64,000 nucleotides of DNA, taken from NCBI RefSeq assembly GCF_031453995.1, contig NZ_JAVDPZ010000001.1, positions 124,001 to 188,000 on the forward strand, given 5' to 3'. The notes under the pieces are model-generated. The model saw only the letters and a program-made list of their open reading frames with translations. It did no database searches and had not been told where the DNA came from. Source of the DNA: Nitrobacter vulgaris (GTDB lineage Bacteria > Pseudomonadota > Alphaproteobacteria > Rhizobiales > Xanthobacteraceae). A program made the position numbers and the translations under genes. Positions 8,532 through 17,211 of the stretch are shown one piece after another (the stretch's first letter is position 1; every line of letters begins with the position of its first letter).

Positions 8532-10439
8532 TCAGAAGTTGCTGGCGCCGATGATTTGCGCCACGGCCGCCTGGTTGATCGTGGTGCCAATCTCGCCTTC
8601 GAGCTTGACGATGTACTGGCCGACATATTCATCCGACAGGCTGCGCTGGATGCCCTCACGCAGCTTCTTCATCTCATCGGAGGCAAGATTGAGCGGCGGC
8701 ACCGTCACGTCGGTGACGCGGAAAACGATCCATTCCTCGTGACCCGCGCCCGGAGCCTGGCCGGCTCCGCCTTTGACGACGCGGAATGCGGCGGCGACCA
8801 CGGCGGCAGGCAATTCGGTCGTTGTGGCGTCGCGTTTAATAGCACTCGCGCTTTCGACCTTGAGACCGAGTCCGGCTGCCTCGTCGGCGAGCTTGCCGCC
8901 CTGGTCGAGCTTGCGGACCATGTCCGTGGCCTTGGTTAGTAGACGGCCGCTGATCTGGTCGTCGCGCCACCCCGCCTCGACCTTGTCCTTGACCTCGTCG
9001 AGGGTACGGTCGCGCGAGGGTGTGACGCCGAGAAGGTCAAACCAAACGAAACCATTATTACCGAGTTGCAGCGTTTCGTTGTCGACGCCGACATCGCTGG
9101 CGAATGCCTGCGCGATCAGGTCGACTCCCTGCGGAAGCCCTGTAACGGGTTTGCCGTCCGGTGCACGTCCCGACCGGTCGACGGCCTCGATAGTGACCGC
9201 GGTCAGTCCAAGCTTCTTGGCGGCCTCGATGACGGTTGCGCCGCCGCCGCGCTCGTCCTCCATCTTATTGTGGAGGTTGTTGATCTCGGAGCGCGCGCGT
9301 TCAACCGCGACATCGTGCTTCAGTTTTTCGGCAACGCTTTCGTAGGTCGGCTGATTCCCTGGCTCGATGCGGCCGACCTTGATCAGCGCGACACCGAATT
9401 TGCCCTGGATCGGCTGACTGATTTCGTCGGTCTTCATCGCAAACCCTGCGTTGGCGATGGCGGGATCAACGATCTCGGATCTCGGGATCGTACCAAGGTC
9501 GATGTCGGACGCTGCAAGGCCGCGCTCCTTGGCGATATCGTCGAATGACGCGCCGCTGGTGATCTTCTCCCGTGCGGCCTGAGCGTCTGTGATGTTGGGG
9601 AACATGATCTGCCGGAGTTGCCGCCGTTCGGGCGTGGACAGCTTGTTCTTGCGTTCCTCATAGACCTTTCTGGTGTCGTCGTCGGACACCGCCGTCCATT
9701 TGGCGACCTCCTCGGGCGTCAGCATCACCAATGCGATCTTGCGATATTCCGGCGCGCGGAACTGCACCTTGTGGGCGTTGAAATAACTGGACAATTGGTC
9801 CGCCGTGGGAGGATCGATGCTTCCGGCCTGTGCCGCGCCGAGCTTGACGTAATCGATGGTCCGTTGCTCGTTCTGGAAGCGGTTCAGCGCCTCCAGCAAC
9901 TTCGTTGAAGGTTCGACGCCGGCCGTCACCGTTCCCGCGATCTGGCGACGCAGCGTCGTATGCCGCTGCTCGGCGACATAGCGTTGCTCGGTGTACCCCA
10001 GCTGTCGGATCAGGCCGGCGAAGCGCGCCGGATCGAAGGCGTCATGAGCCCCCTTGAAGTTGGGATCGGTCATGATCTGGCGGCTGATTTCCTTATCCGA
10101 AACTGCGAGGCCCTTGCGCCGGGCGTCCTCATCGAGCGCAGCTTCCGCAATCACTTGCTGCAAAATCTGACGGTCGAGGCCGAGGGCCCTGACCTGATCG
10201 GGAGGCAGCGCGCGGCCGAACTGGCGTGCGATCTGTTGCAGACGGTCGGTGTAGATTTGCCGAAACTGCTCGGTCGAAATCTCGGTGCTGCCGACCGTAG
10301 CCAGCGACGACTGGCCGAAGCCATGAAAGATATCCGCGATACCCCAGATGCCGAAGGCGACGATCAACAAGCCCATCACGATCGTCATGATGGCCTTGCC
10401 GAGCCAGTTTGATGAGGCGTTGCGTATTCCTCGAAGCAT
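8532..10439 (-). CDS. ppiD: PpiD-like periplasmic peptidyl-prolyl isomerase/foldase
   Basis: A 635-aa membrane-anchored chaperone. A single N-terminal membrane helix at about 14-35 is followed by a SurA/PpiD N-terminal domain rich in charged helices, a parvulin-like domain around 240-380 and a second helical C-terminal domain. PpiD-type proteins sit at the periplasmic exit of the Sec translocon and help fold outer-membrane and periplasmic proteins. The ATG at 10439 gives the conserved start MLRGIRNASSNWLGK; a longer frame to 10502 adds an unlikely polar extension. Divergent from tpiA across about 250 nt, and possibly transcribed with trpD and trpC. Confidence 0.88.
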   Translation of the reverse strand: MLRGIRNASSNWLGKAIMTIVMGLLIVAFGIWGIADIFHGFGQSSLATVGSTEISTEQFRQIYTDRLQQIARQFGRALPPDQVRALGLDRQILQQVIAEAALDEDARRKGLAVSDKEISRQIMTDPNFKGAHDAFDPARFAGLIRQLGYTEQRYVAEQRHTTLRRQIAGTVTAGVEPSTKLLEALNRFQNEQRTIDYVKLGAAQAGSIDPPTADQLSSYFNAHKVQFRAPEYRKIALVMLTPEEVAKWTAVSDDDTRKVYEERKNKLSTPERRQLRQIMFPNITDAQAAREKITSGASFDDIAKERGLAASDIDLGTIPRSEIVDPAIANAGFAMKTDEISQPIQGKFGVALIKVGRIEPGNQPTYESVAEKLKHDVAVERARSEINNLHNKMEDERGGGATVIEAAKKLGLTAVTIEAVDRSGRAPDGKPVTGLPQGVDLIAQAFASDVGVDNETLQLGNNGFVWFDLLGVTPSRDRTLDEVKDKVEAGWRDDQISGRLLTKATDMVRKLDQGGKLADEAAGLGLKVESASAIKRDATTTELPAAVVAAAFRVVKGGAGQAPGAGHEEWIVFRVTDVTVPPLNLASDEMKKLREGIQRSLSDEYVGQYIVKLEGEIGTTINQAAVAQIIGASNF

Positions 10440-10693
10440 GGGTCCGTCTTTTGTAGGAGGGAAGCGGGTCGCACCTGAGCGGAAGCCGCGCGAGGGCGTC
10501 ACCGAGTTGATAACGCATCATAAAGTGGCAAGCGCGCCGTCGCAACCTCAGTGGAACGCCTCGACCATAAGCCGCACCGGGTACCGGAGACTGGCCCCGG
10601 CCGATAACCTCTGCTAGCAAGGTCCGCCAACTTCGGCGTCGGATCGCCGGTATACCGAGGTGGCGCAACGTCAAAATCATCCATGAGAGATCC

Positions 10694-11446
10694 ATGACCG
10701 GGCTGCGACCGCTGATTGCTGGAAACTGGAAAATGAACGGCCTCAAGGCTTCGGCCAGCGAGCTCGGCCAGATGATCGCAGGTGCGGACGGCCCCGCGCA
10801 AAAAGCCGATCTGCTGATCTGTCCGCCGGCGACGCTGGTATTGGCGTTTGTGGGTGCGGTCCAGGGCTCACCGGTGCGGATCGGCGGGCAGGATTGTCAT
10901 CCCAAACCCTCCGGTGCTCATACGGGCGATATTTCCGCCGAGATGCTGGCCGATGCGGGCGCCACCGCCGTCATCGTCGGCCATTCCGAGCGCCGCGCCG
11001 ATCATGCAGAGACCGACGCTCTCGTGAGGCAAAAAACCGAAGCCGCCTGGCGGGCGGGGTTGATCGCCATCGTCTGCGTCGGTGAAACCCAGGACCAGCG
11101 TGATGCCGGTCAGACGCTTGAGGTGGTCGGACAACAGCTTACGGGTTCGCTGCCGGACGGCGCGACCGCCACCAATCTCGTCGTGGCCTACGAGCCGGTC
11201 TGGGCGATCGGCACCGGACGCACGCCGACATCAGAAGATGTTCAGGAAGTCCATAGATTTATCCGCGAACAGCTCGCGGAACGGTTTAGCGTGGAGGGGG
11301 CGAAAGTTCGTATCCTCTATGGCGGATCGGTGAAGCCGTCGAACGCTGCGGAGTTGTTGGCGGTTCCGAATGTAAACGGGGCGTTGATCGGCGGCGCCAG
11401 CCTCAAGGCGGCAGATTTCCTTGGGATCGCCCAAGCCGTTGCCTGA
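10694..11446 (+). CDS. tpiA: Triosephosphate isomerase
   Basis: A 250-aa TIM-barrel enzyme interconverting dihydroxyacetone phosphate and glyceraldehyde 3-phosphate. The catalytic residues are present: Lys13 in NWKMNG, His97 in VGHSERR and Glu167 in AYEPVWAIGTG; the phosphate-binding YGGSVKP lies near the end. It heads a conserved series tpiA-secG-pyrG-kdsA-eno. Confidence 0.97.
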   Translation: MTGLRPLIAGNWKMNGLKASASELGQMIAGADGPAQKADLLICPPATLVLAFVGAVQGSPVRIGGQDCHPKPSGAHTGDISAEMLADAGATAVIVGHSERRADHAETDALVRQKTEAAWRAGLIAIVCVGETQDQRDAGQTLEVVGQQLTGSLPDGATATNLVVAYEPVWAIGTGRTPTSEDVQEVHRFIREQLAERFSVEGAKVRILYGGSVKPSNAAELLAVPNVNGALIGGASLKAADFLGIAQAVA

Positions 11447-11645
11447 CCGTTCATCTCGTGGTGCCCAGCGACCCTGCGGGGGTGACAACGTCGCGCCTGA
11501 TCGTGTAGATACCGCCGAGTGTGGCGGTTCAGAAGTTCGCTTTCAGTGTCAGCGAGTCCGTCAGGCGAACTTCTCAAGCCCCGCAAGCAAGCCCCGCAAG
11601 ATCGTGACTCCGGCTGGCGGGCGCGCGCTGTGATGGAAGGCCAAG

Positions 11646-12035
11646 ATGCAGACCGTTGTTATCGTAATCCACCTGATCATCGTTTCGGTACTGACCATCA
11701 TCGTGCTGCTGCAAAAGTCCGAAGGCGGCGGCCTCGGCATGGGCGGCGGCGCCGGATTTATGTCAAGCCGGGGCACCGCGAATCTGCTGACGCGCACTAC
11801 GGCCTTCCTTGCGGCTGGCTTTTTCGTGACCAGCCTGTTCCTGTCATGGCTTGCGGGCGTCCATCAAAATCCGGGTTCGATCCTGGATGGAGCCCCAGCG
11901 TCGCGTTCCCAGCCGGCAGGAGGCGCGACCCCGGTAACTCCGCCCTCCGGCGGCGGCCTTCTCGATTCGCTGAAACAATCGGACCAGCCGGCCCCGCCGG
12001 CGCCCGCCGGTCCGCAAGCGCCGCGTTCGCAATAA
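11646..12035 (+). CDS. secG: Protein translocase subunit SecG
   Basis: A 129-aa inner-membrane protein with two membrane helices (about 3-22 and 55-75). They are separated by the family segment LLQKSEGGGLGMGGG and a conserved stretch beginning SSRGTANLLTR. SecG joins SecYE and assists SecA-driven export. The C-terminal third is proline/alanine-rich and not conserved, as usual in this group. It lies between tpiA and pyrG. Confidence 0.94.
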   Translation: MQTVVIVIHLIIVSVLTIIVLLQKSEGGGLGMGGGAGFMSSRGTANLLTRTTAFLAAGFFVTSLFLSWLAGVHQNPGSILDGAPASRSQPAGGATPVTPPSGGGLLDSLKQSDQPAPPAPAGPQAPRSQ

Positions 12036-12200
12036 AGCGGGGCATTGATGCAGAACCGGGATTACCGCTCTGCATCAAAAGCCTTAGCCAAGAGACTGCA
12101 ATCGTTTGAATTTTGAAGTCACCCATAGCCGATCCGATTTCGGCTGACGGCTGGGATTGGTTTTGGCGAATCGTCTCGGGAGCCTTAAAGGTTGAGACCC

Positions 12201-13832
12201 ATGGCGCGGTATATTTTCATCACCGGCGGCGTGGTTTCCTCGCTCGGAAAAGGTCTGGCTTCGGCAGCGCTCGGCGCGCTGTTGCAGGCGCGTGGCTACA
12301 AGGTCCGCCTTCGCAAGCTCGACCCCTACCTCAACCTCGATCCGGGAACGATGTCGCCCTACCAGCACGGCGAAGTGTTCGTGACTGACGACGGTGCTGA
12401 GACCGATCTCGATCTCGGTCATTACGAGCGCTTTACCGGGCGCCCCGCGACCAAGCAGGACAACATCACCACCGGCCGCATCTATCAGGACATCCTGACC
12501 AAGGAGCGCCGCGGCGACTATCTTGGGGCCACGATCCAAGTGGTTCCCCATGTCACCAACGCCATCAAGCATTTCATCCTCGACGGCAATGATGGCTATG
12601 ACTTCGTGCTGTGCGAGATTGGCGGCACGGTGGGTGACATTGAGGGGCTACCGTTCTTCGAGGCGATCCGGCAGATCAAGAACGATCTCCCGCGCGGTGC
12701 TGCGATTTACGTTCACCTGACGCTGCTGCCGTTTATCCCGAGCGCTGGCGAGTTGAAGACCAAGCCTACGCAGCATTCGGTGAAGGAATTGCGATCCATC
12801 GGCATCCAGCCCGATATCCTGCTGTGCCGCACCGACCGGGAAATCCCCAAGGAAGAGCGCCGGAAGCTCGGATTGTTCTGTAATGTCCGGGAAAGCGCCG
12901 TGATCGAGGCGCGCGATGCAGATAACATCTATGCCGTGCCGGAAGTCTATCACGCCGCAGGCTTCGACGACGAGGTTCTGGCGGCGTTTGGAATCGAGCC
13001 GGCTGCGCCTCCGGCGCTGCAAGGCTGGCATGAGATCAACGAGCGCATCCGCAATCCGGAAGGAGCGGTGACAATCGCGATTGTCGGCAAGTACACCGGC
13101 ATGAAGGACGCCTACAAATCGCTGATCGAGGCGCTGTCCCATGGCGGTATCGCCAACAAGGTGAAAGTCAATCTCGACTGGATCGAGAGTGAAGTGTTCG
13201 AAAACGAAGATGCCGCACCCTTCCTCGGACATGTCGATGGCATTCTGGTGCCGGGCGGTTTTGGCCAGCGCGGCGCCGAGGGCAAGATCAAGGCGGCGCG
13301 GTTCGCTCGCGAAAGGCGTGTACCGTATTTCGGCATCTGCTTTGGGATGCAGATGGCCGTGATCGAGGCGGCCCGCAATCTGGTTGGAATTGCAGACGCT
13401 AACTCGACCGAATTCGGTCCGACCAGCGAGCCGCTGGTCGGACTGATGACCGAATGGCTGCGTGGCAACGAATTGGAGAAGCGCGCGAAGGCTGGGGATC
13501 TCGGCGGCACCATGCGGCTTGGCGCCTATCCGGCGGCGCTTAGGCGCGGCAGCCGCGTCTCCGGAATCTACGGCGGGGCGCTGGAGATTTCCGAGCGGCA
13601 CCGTCATCGCTACGAAGTCAACACGGCCTATAAGGACCGCCTGGAGCACCACGGACTACTGTTCTCGGGCCTCTCGCCTGACGGTGTGCTGCCGGAGATC
13701 GTCGAGTACGAAGATCATCCCTGGTTCATCGGTGTGCAATACCATCCAGAACTGAAGTCACGGCCGTTCGAGCCGCACCCGCTATTCGCCTCGTTCATCC
13801 AGGCAGCGGTGGTGCAGAGCCGGCTGGTGTAG
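12201..13832 (+). CDS. pyrG: CTP synthase
   Basis: A 543-aa enzyme aminating UTP to CTP with glutamine and ATP. The synthetase domain starts MARYIFITGGVVSSLGKG, with the P-loop-like GGVVSSLGKG and the DPYLNLDPGTMSPYQHGEV region. The C-terminal glutamine amidotransferase domain (from about 290) has the nucleophile elbow FGICFGMQ and the late catalytic GVQYHPE. The ATG at 12201 is chosen over one 9 nt upstream because it gives the family N-terminus. Confidence 0.97.
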   Translation: MARYIFITGGVVSSLGKGLASAALGALLQARGYKVRLRKLDPYLNLDPGTMSPYQHGEVFVTDDGAETDLDLGHYERFTGRPATKQDNITTGRIYQDILTKERRGDYLGATIQVVPHVTNAIKHFILDGNDGYDFVLCEIGGTVGDIEGLPFFEAIRQIKNDLPRGAAIYVHLTLLPFIPSAGELKTKPTQHSVKELRSIGIQPDILLCRTDREIPKEERRKLGLFCNVRESAVIEARDADNIYAVPEVYHAAGFDDEVLAAFGIEPAAPPALQGWHEINERIRNPEGAVTIAIVGKYTGMKDAYKSLIEALSHGGIANKVKVNLDWIESEVFENEDAAPFLGHVDGILVPGGFGQRGAEGKIKAARFARERRVPYFGICFGMQMAVIEAARNLVGIADANSTEFGPTSEPLVGLMTEWLRGNELEKRAKAGDLGGTMRLGAYPAALRRGSRVSGIYGGALEISERHRHRYEVNTAYKDRLEHHGLLFSGLSPDGVLPEIVEYEDHPWFIGVQYHPELKSRPFEPHPLFASFIQAAVVQSRLV

Positions 13833-13836
13833 CTAA

Positions 13837-13941
13837 AGCATCTCCGCTTCCGACCAAATTAGAAGCGACGCTCTAGATTGTTGTTTTGACGCGTTTTCTT
13901 CACGCGAACCGGTACCCACTTCGCTCGAAAACGCTATAGCT
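13837..13941. repeat. Dispersed intergenic palindromic repeat, copy 1
   Basis: Two imperfect hairpins in series. The first pairs CGCTTC with GAAGCG. The second starts at TGACGCGTTTTC and ends at CGAAAACGC, pairing GCGTTTTC with GAAAACGC around 13891-13934. Diverged copies occur at 39389-39448 and 48896-48948. I recognise this as a repeat scattered through genomes of the Bradyrhizobium group. It could also act as a 3' end or processing site for pyrG mRNA. Confidence 0.6.
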
Positions 13942-14296
13942 ATTTCGCACACCCGGATGTTTGGTCGCCCTGACGCGCCATCGGCTTGCCGTTGATGAAC
14001 ACGCCATGGCCGCTAGAAGTGACCGAGCCGCCGCATCCGGTTCGGTCGTCGGTCACCGTTGCGGGTTTGCCGTTGATGAAGACGTTAGGCGATCCCTCGA
14101 TCAACGCGCCGCCGGTCGTAGAGTCGCCCTGACGTGCGGCGGGTTTGCCGTTGACCATCACGTCCTGACTTCCGCCGGTCACGACGCCCGGCGATTGCGA
14201 TGCCGGGTTTGGCGTCTGGCTCCGCGCCGGTCCCAGTTGAGCCGCACCGATAAAGGCATATGCAGAGACGGTAAAAACAATAAGGGGCAGTCGCAT
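13940..14296 (-). CDS. Exported PAAR-like protein
   Basis: A 118-aa protein with a Sec signal peptide (hydrophobic core at about 4-20) followed by a PAAR-type fold. The motif V/F-(M/I)-(V/I)NGKP(A/M) with a trailing Arg-x-Gly-Asp occurs three times, at spacings typical of PAAR repeats. PAAR proteins normally cap type VI secretion spikes and lack signal peptides; here export would place it in the periplasm or outside. No T6SS gene is near. The ATG at 14296 is fixed by GGAGG 6 nt upstream. It overlaps the repeat element at its 3' end by 2 nt. Function unknown. Confidence 0.75.
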   Translation of the reverse strand: MRLPLIVFTVSAYAFIGAAQLGPARSQTPNPASQSPGVVTGGSQDVMVNGKPAARQGDSTTGGALIEGSPNVFINGKPATVTDDRTGCGGSVTSSGHGVFINGKPMARQGDQTSGCAK

Positions 14297-14434
14297 TTGA
14301 CCTCCGGGGCAATGCGCAAAGCTTATCAAACCGGTCCCGAGGGGGCTATGCTTCGCGCGCACGCTCGCATTCCGCGCATGCGGGTTGATCCCGCCGCTGC
14401 GGCCCGGCATGGTCCGCCGATAAAGGAATTCACC

Positions 14435-15298
14435 TTGAACCAGTTCGTCTCCGCAGCGCCCGTCGTCTCCGTCGGCTCCGTAACTTTCGGCCAGGACCAG
14501 CCCCTGTCGATCATCGCCGGTCCGTGCCAGATGGAAAGCCGGGCTCACGCAGTCGAGGTGGCTGGCGCGCTGAAGGAAATCGCCGCGCGGCTGAACATCG
14601 GCCTTGTCTTTAAGTCCTCGTTCGATAAGGCCAACCGCACCAGCGCTTCGGGCGCGCGCGGGATCGGGTTGAAGCAGGCGCTGCCGGTTTTCGCAGAGAT
14701 TCGGTCATCGCTCGGATTGCCTGTGCTGACCGACGTCCACGAGGCAGCCCAATGCGCCGAGGTCGCGCAGGCGGTCGATGTGCTGCAGATACCTGCATTC
14801 CTGTGCCGGCAGACTGACCTTTTGCTGGCAGCGGCGGCGACCGGCAAGGTCATCAACGTCAAGAAGGGGCAGTTTCTGGCGCCATGGGATATGGGGAACG
14901 TGGTTGCCAAGATCACCGGCGGCGGCAACCGCAACGTGCTGGTGACCGAACGCGGCGCATCGTTTGGCTACAATACGCTGGTGTCCGATATGCGCGCGCT
15001 GCCAATCCTTGCGCGCACCACCGGCGCGCCCATCATCTTCGATGCGACTCATTCCGTGCAGCAGCCGGGCGGCAAGGGTACCTCGTCTGGCGGTGAGCGC
15101 GAATTCGTGCCGGTGCTGGCGCGTGCGGCGGTCGCGGTCGGCGTCGCCGGCGTGTTCATCGAGACCCATCCAGATCCCGATCATGCGCCGTCGGACGGCC
15201 CCAACATGGTGCCGTTGCGTGAGTTCGAGGCGTTGGTGCGAAGGCTGATGGCGTTTGATGCGCTGGCGAAGGCGACCGATCCGGCCCACCCGAAATGA
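14435..15298 (+). CDS. kdsA: 3-deoxy-D-manno-octulosonate 8-phosphate synthase
   Basis: This 287-aa enzyme condenses phosphoenolpyruvate with arabinose 5-phosphate to KDO-8-phosphate for lipopolysaccharide inner core. Landmarks are IAGPCQMES, FKSSFDKANR, the IPAFLCRQTDLL segment, VKKGQFLAP and FIETHPDPD. The start is a TTG at 14435 with AAGGA about 7 nt before it; this gives the usual length, whereas the frame itself extends far upstream in non-homologous sequence. It overlaps the MFS gene by 4 nt (ATGA). Confidence 0.95.
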   Translation: MNQFVSAAPVVSVGSVTFGQDQPLSIIAGPCQMESRAHAVEVAGALKEIAARLNIGLVFKSSFDKANRTSASGARGIGLKQALPVFAEIRSSLGLPVLTDVHEAAQCAEVAQAVDVLQIPAFLCRQTDLLLAAAATGKVINVKKGQFLAPWDMGNVVAKITGGGNRNVLVTERGASFGYNTLVSDMRALPILARTTGAPIIFDATHSVQQPGGKGTSSGGEREFVPVLARAAVAVGVAGVFIETHPDPDHAPSDGPNMVPLREFEALVRRLMAFDALAKATDPAHPK

Positions 15299-16506
15299 CA
15301 TCGGTGCCCCCGGCAGCGGCCGAAAAGCACAGACTGCCGCCGCTCCTCAATATCATTGCTCTGGCCACCTTCGCGGCGAGCCTGTCGACGCGTGCGATGG
15401 ACCCGGTGTTGCCGCATGTCGCCGACGATTTGTCGGTGACGGTCGCCACCGCAGCCGGCCTTTCGGCGGTCACCGCATTTTCGTTTGCAGTCGTGCAGCC
15501 GCTGATCGGCGCTGCAGCCGATATCTTCGGCAAGGGGCGGCTGATGTTGATGTGCCTGGTGCTGCTCGGCATTTCGAACGTCGTCGGCGCATTGTGCTCG
15601 TCCTACAGCGCGCTGTTCGCGACGCGCGTCTTTGCGGGGATAGCATCGGGCGGTGTTTTCCCGGTCGCGCTCGGCATGGCGAGCGACCTGGTGCCGGTGC
15701 CGCAGCGCCAGGTGGCGATCGGCCGGACCATCGCGGGTACGATGGGAGGCAACCTGCTGGGCGCCTCGTTTTCCGGCGTGATTGGCGATCTCGTCGGCTG
15801 GCGCGGCGTGCTTGTCGTGCTCGGAGCGCTGGTTTTTGCGGCCTCGATTGCTGTTGGGCTTGGATTTCACCGCGGCGACGCGATCGCAACCTCGCGGCGG
15901 ATGAAGTTTGCCGATCTGCGACAAGGCTATCGGCAGATCTTCAGCAATTCCAACGCCAAGGTCTGCTACTCTGCTGTTTTCATCGAAGGCTGCTGCGTAC
16001 TTGGACTGTTTCCCTACGTCGCGGCGTTTCTGTTCGAACTCGGTGAAACCCGGCTTTCGATCGCGGGCATCGTCATCGCCGGATTTGCCGTCGGCGGCCT
16101 GTTCTACACCATGACGATATCGCAGTTCCTGTCGCTGCTCGGCGTACGCGGCTTGATGATATCAGGCGCAATGATGGTGGCGGTGCAACTTGTCGCGGTA
16201 GCCTTCGGTCCGGACTGGCATATCCAGATGCTCAGCTTCATCCTGATGGGCTGGGGCTTCTACATGCTGCATGGCTGCCTGCAGGTGTTCGCCAGCGAAT
16301 TATCCGAGCAGGCGCGGGCGACGGCATTGTCGCTGCATTCGTTCTTCTTTTACATGGGGCAGACTGCCGGTCCGATCGTCTATGGAGTGAGCCTTTCCTG
16401 GGCCGGAAAATTTCCCACGCTTGCCGCGAACGCCGTCGTCATCGCAATTCTCGGGTTGGCTTGTGCGGGGCTACTGACCGGGAGGGCCGCCTCACGCGCG
16501 CGTTAA
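15295..16506 (+). CDS. MFS transporter, drug-efflux type
   Basis: A 403-aa protein with about 12 membrane helices, an MFS A-like motif segment (GAAADIFGKGR) after helix 2 and a GGVFPVALG motif in helix 4, as in the DHA1 group of proton-coupled exporters. The substrate cannot be read from the sequence. It begins in an ATGA overlap with kdsA, so it is co-translated with it; this coupling recurs in relatives as far as I recall. It converges on queF. Confidence 0.85.
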   Translation: MTSVPPAAAEKHRLPPLLNIIALATFAASLSTRAMDPVLPHVADDLSVTVATAAGLSAVTAFSFAVVQPLIGAAADIFGKGRLMLMCLVLLGISNVVGALCSSYSALFATRVFAGIASGGVFPVALGMASDLVPVPQRQVAIGRTIAGTMGGNLLGASFSGVIGDLVGWRGVLVVLGALVFAASIAVGLGFHRGDAIATSRRMKFADLRQGYRQIFSNSNAKVCYSAVFIEGCCVLGLFPYVAAFLFELGETRLSIAGIVIAGFAVGGLFYTMTISQFLSLLGVRGLMISGAMMVAVQLVAVAFGPDWHIQMLSFILMGWGFYMLHGCLQVFASELSEQARATALSLHSFFFYMGQTAGPIVYGVSLSWAGKFPTLAANAVVIAILGLACAGLLTGRAASRAR

Positions 16507-16521
16507 AGAACCTCTGTCCGC

Positions 16522-16998
16522 TCAACCTCGGCCTCGGTAGGACGGGACGGCCTGATCGGGAATCCAGACGCCCTTCGGCGCCGTGCCTGTCTGCCAGAAT
16601 ACGTCGATGGGAATGCCGCCGCGCGGAAACCAGTAGCCGCCGATACGCAGCCATTTCGGCCTGACCGCGCTGACGATGCGCTTGCCGATTGCCACCGTGC
16701 AGTCTTCGTGGAAGGCCCCGTGATTGCGAAAACTCGCGAGATAGAGCTTGAGCGATTTCGACTCCAGCAGCCAGGACCCCGGCACATAATCGATTACCAA
16801 ATGCGCAAAATCCGGCTGACCGGTGACCGGGCACAGCGCGGTAAACTCCGGCACCGTGAACCGCGCGACATAATTGGTGCCCCTCTGGGGATTGGGCACA
16901 CGGTCGAGTTTTGCCTTCTCCGGAGAATCAGGCCACGCCACGGCGCGGCCGAGTTGCAAAGGAGACGATTTTGGCGAAGAGAGGAGCTTTCCTGGCAT
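16522..16998 (-). CDS. queF: NADPH-dependent 7-cyano-7-deazaguanine reductase
   Basis: A 158-aa QueF of the short (YkvM) type, reducing preQ0 to preQ1 in queuosine synthesis. The catalytic Cys56 lies in FTALCPVTGQPDF and the QueF motif ESKSLKLY at 79-86; an FHEDC segment follows at 96-100. The ATG at 16998 is preferred to one at 17061, whose extension is basic and unconserved. It stands alone between the MFS gene and eno; queA and tgt, which use its product, are about 28 kb away. Confidence 0.95.
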   Translation of the reverse strand: MPGKLLSSPKSSPLQLGRAVAWPDSPEKAKLDRVPNPQRGTNYVARFTVPEFTALCPVTGQPDFAHLVIDYVPGSWLLESKSLKLYLASFRNHGAFHEDCTVAIGKRIVSAVRPKWLRIGGYWFPRGGIPIDVFWQTGTAPKGVWIPDQAVPSYRGRG

Positions 16999-17211
16999 GA
17001 TCGTCTCTGTCAAAGCGGGAGCAACAGAAGTGGAGCCGGTTTTGCATCGATTACGCTGCAAATAGATTTATTCGCGCATGATCTTTTCGCGAATCTCTGC
17101 TGATAGCCAATCCTGACGGGCTCGTCACGAGGGCGTCACGATTCACGGCCTTTCCCGCCCCCAAGCATTGCTGTAGAAGCAGCGCAAAATCTAGTGATTC
17201 AAGAGGTTCTT

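Noticed and set aside
8532..10439. Large plus-strand frames opposite the PpiD-like gene
   Set aside because: They are shadows in GC-rich DNA; the minus frame has a clear membrane helix and foldase architecture.
17000..17211. preQ1 riboswitch upstream of queF
   Set aside because: I looked for a compact pseudoknot leader on the minus strand and saw no matching pattern.
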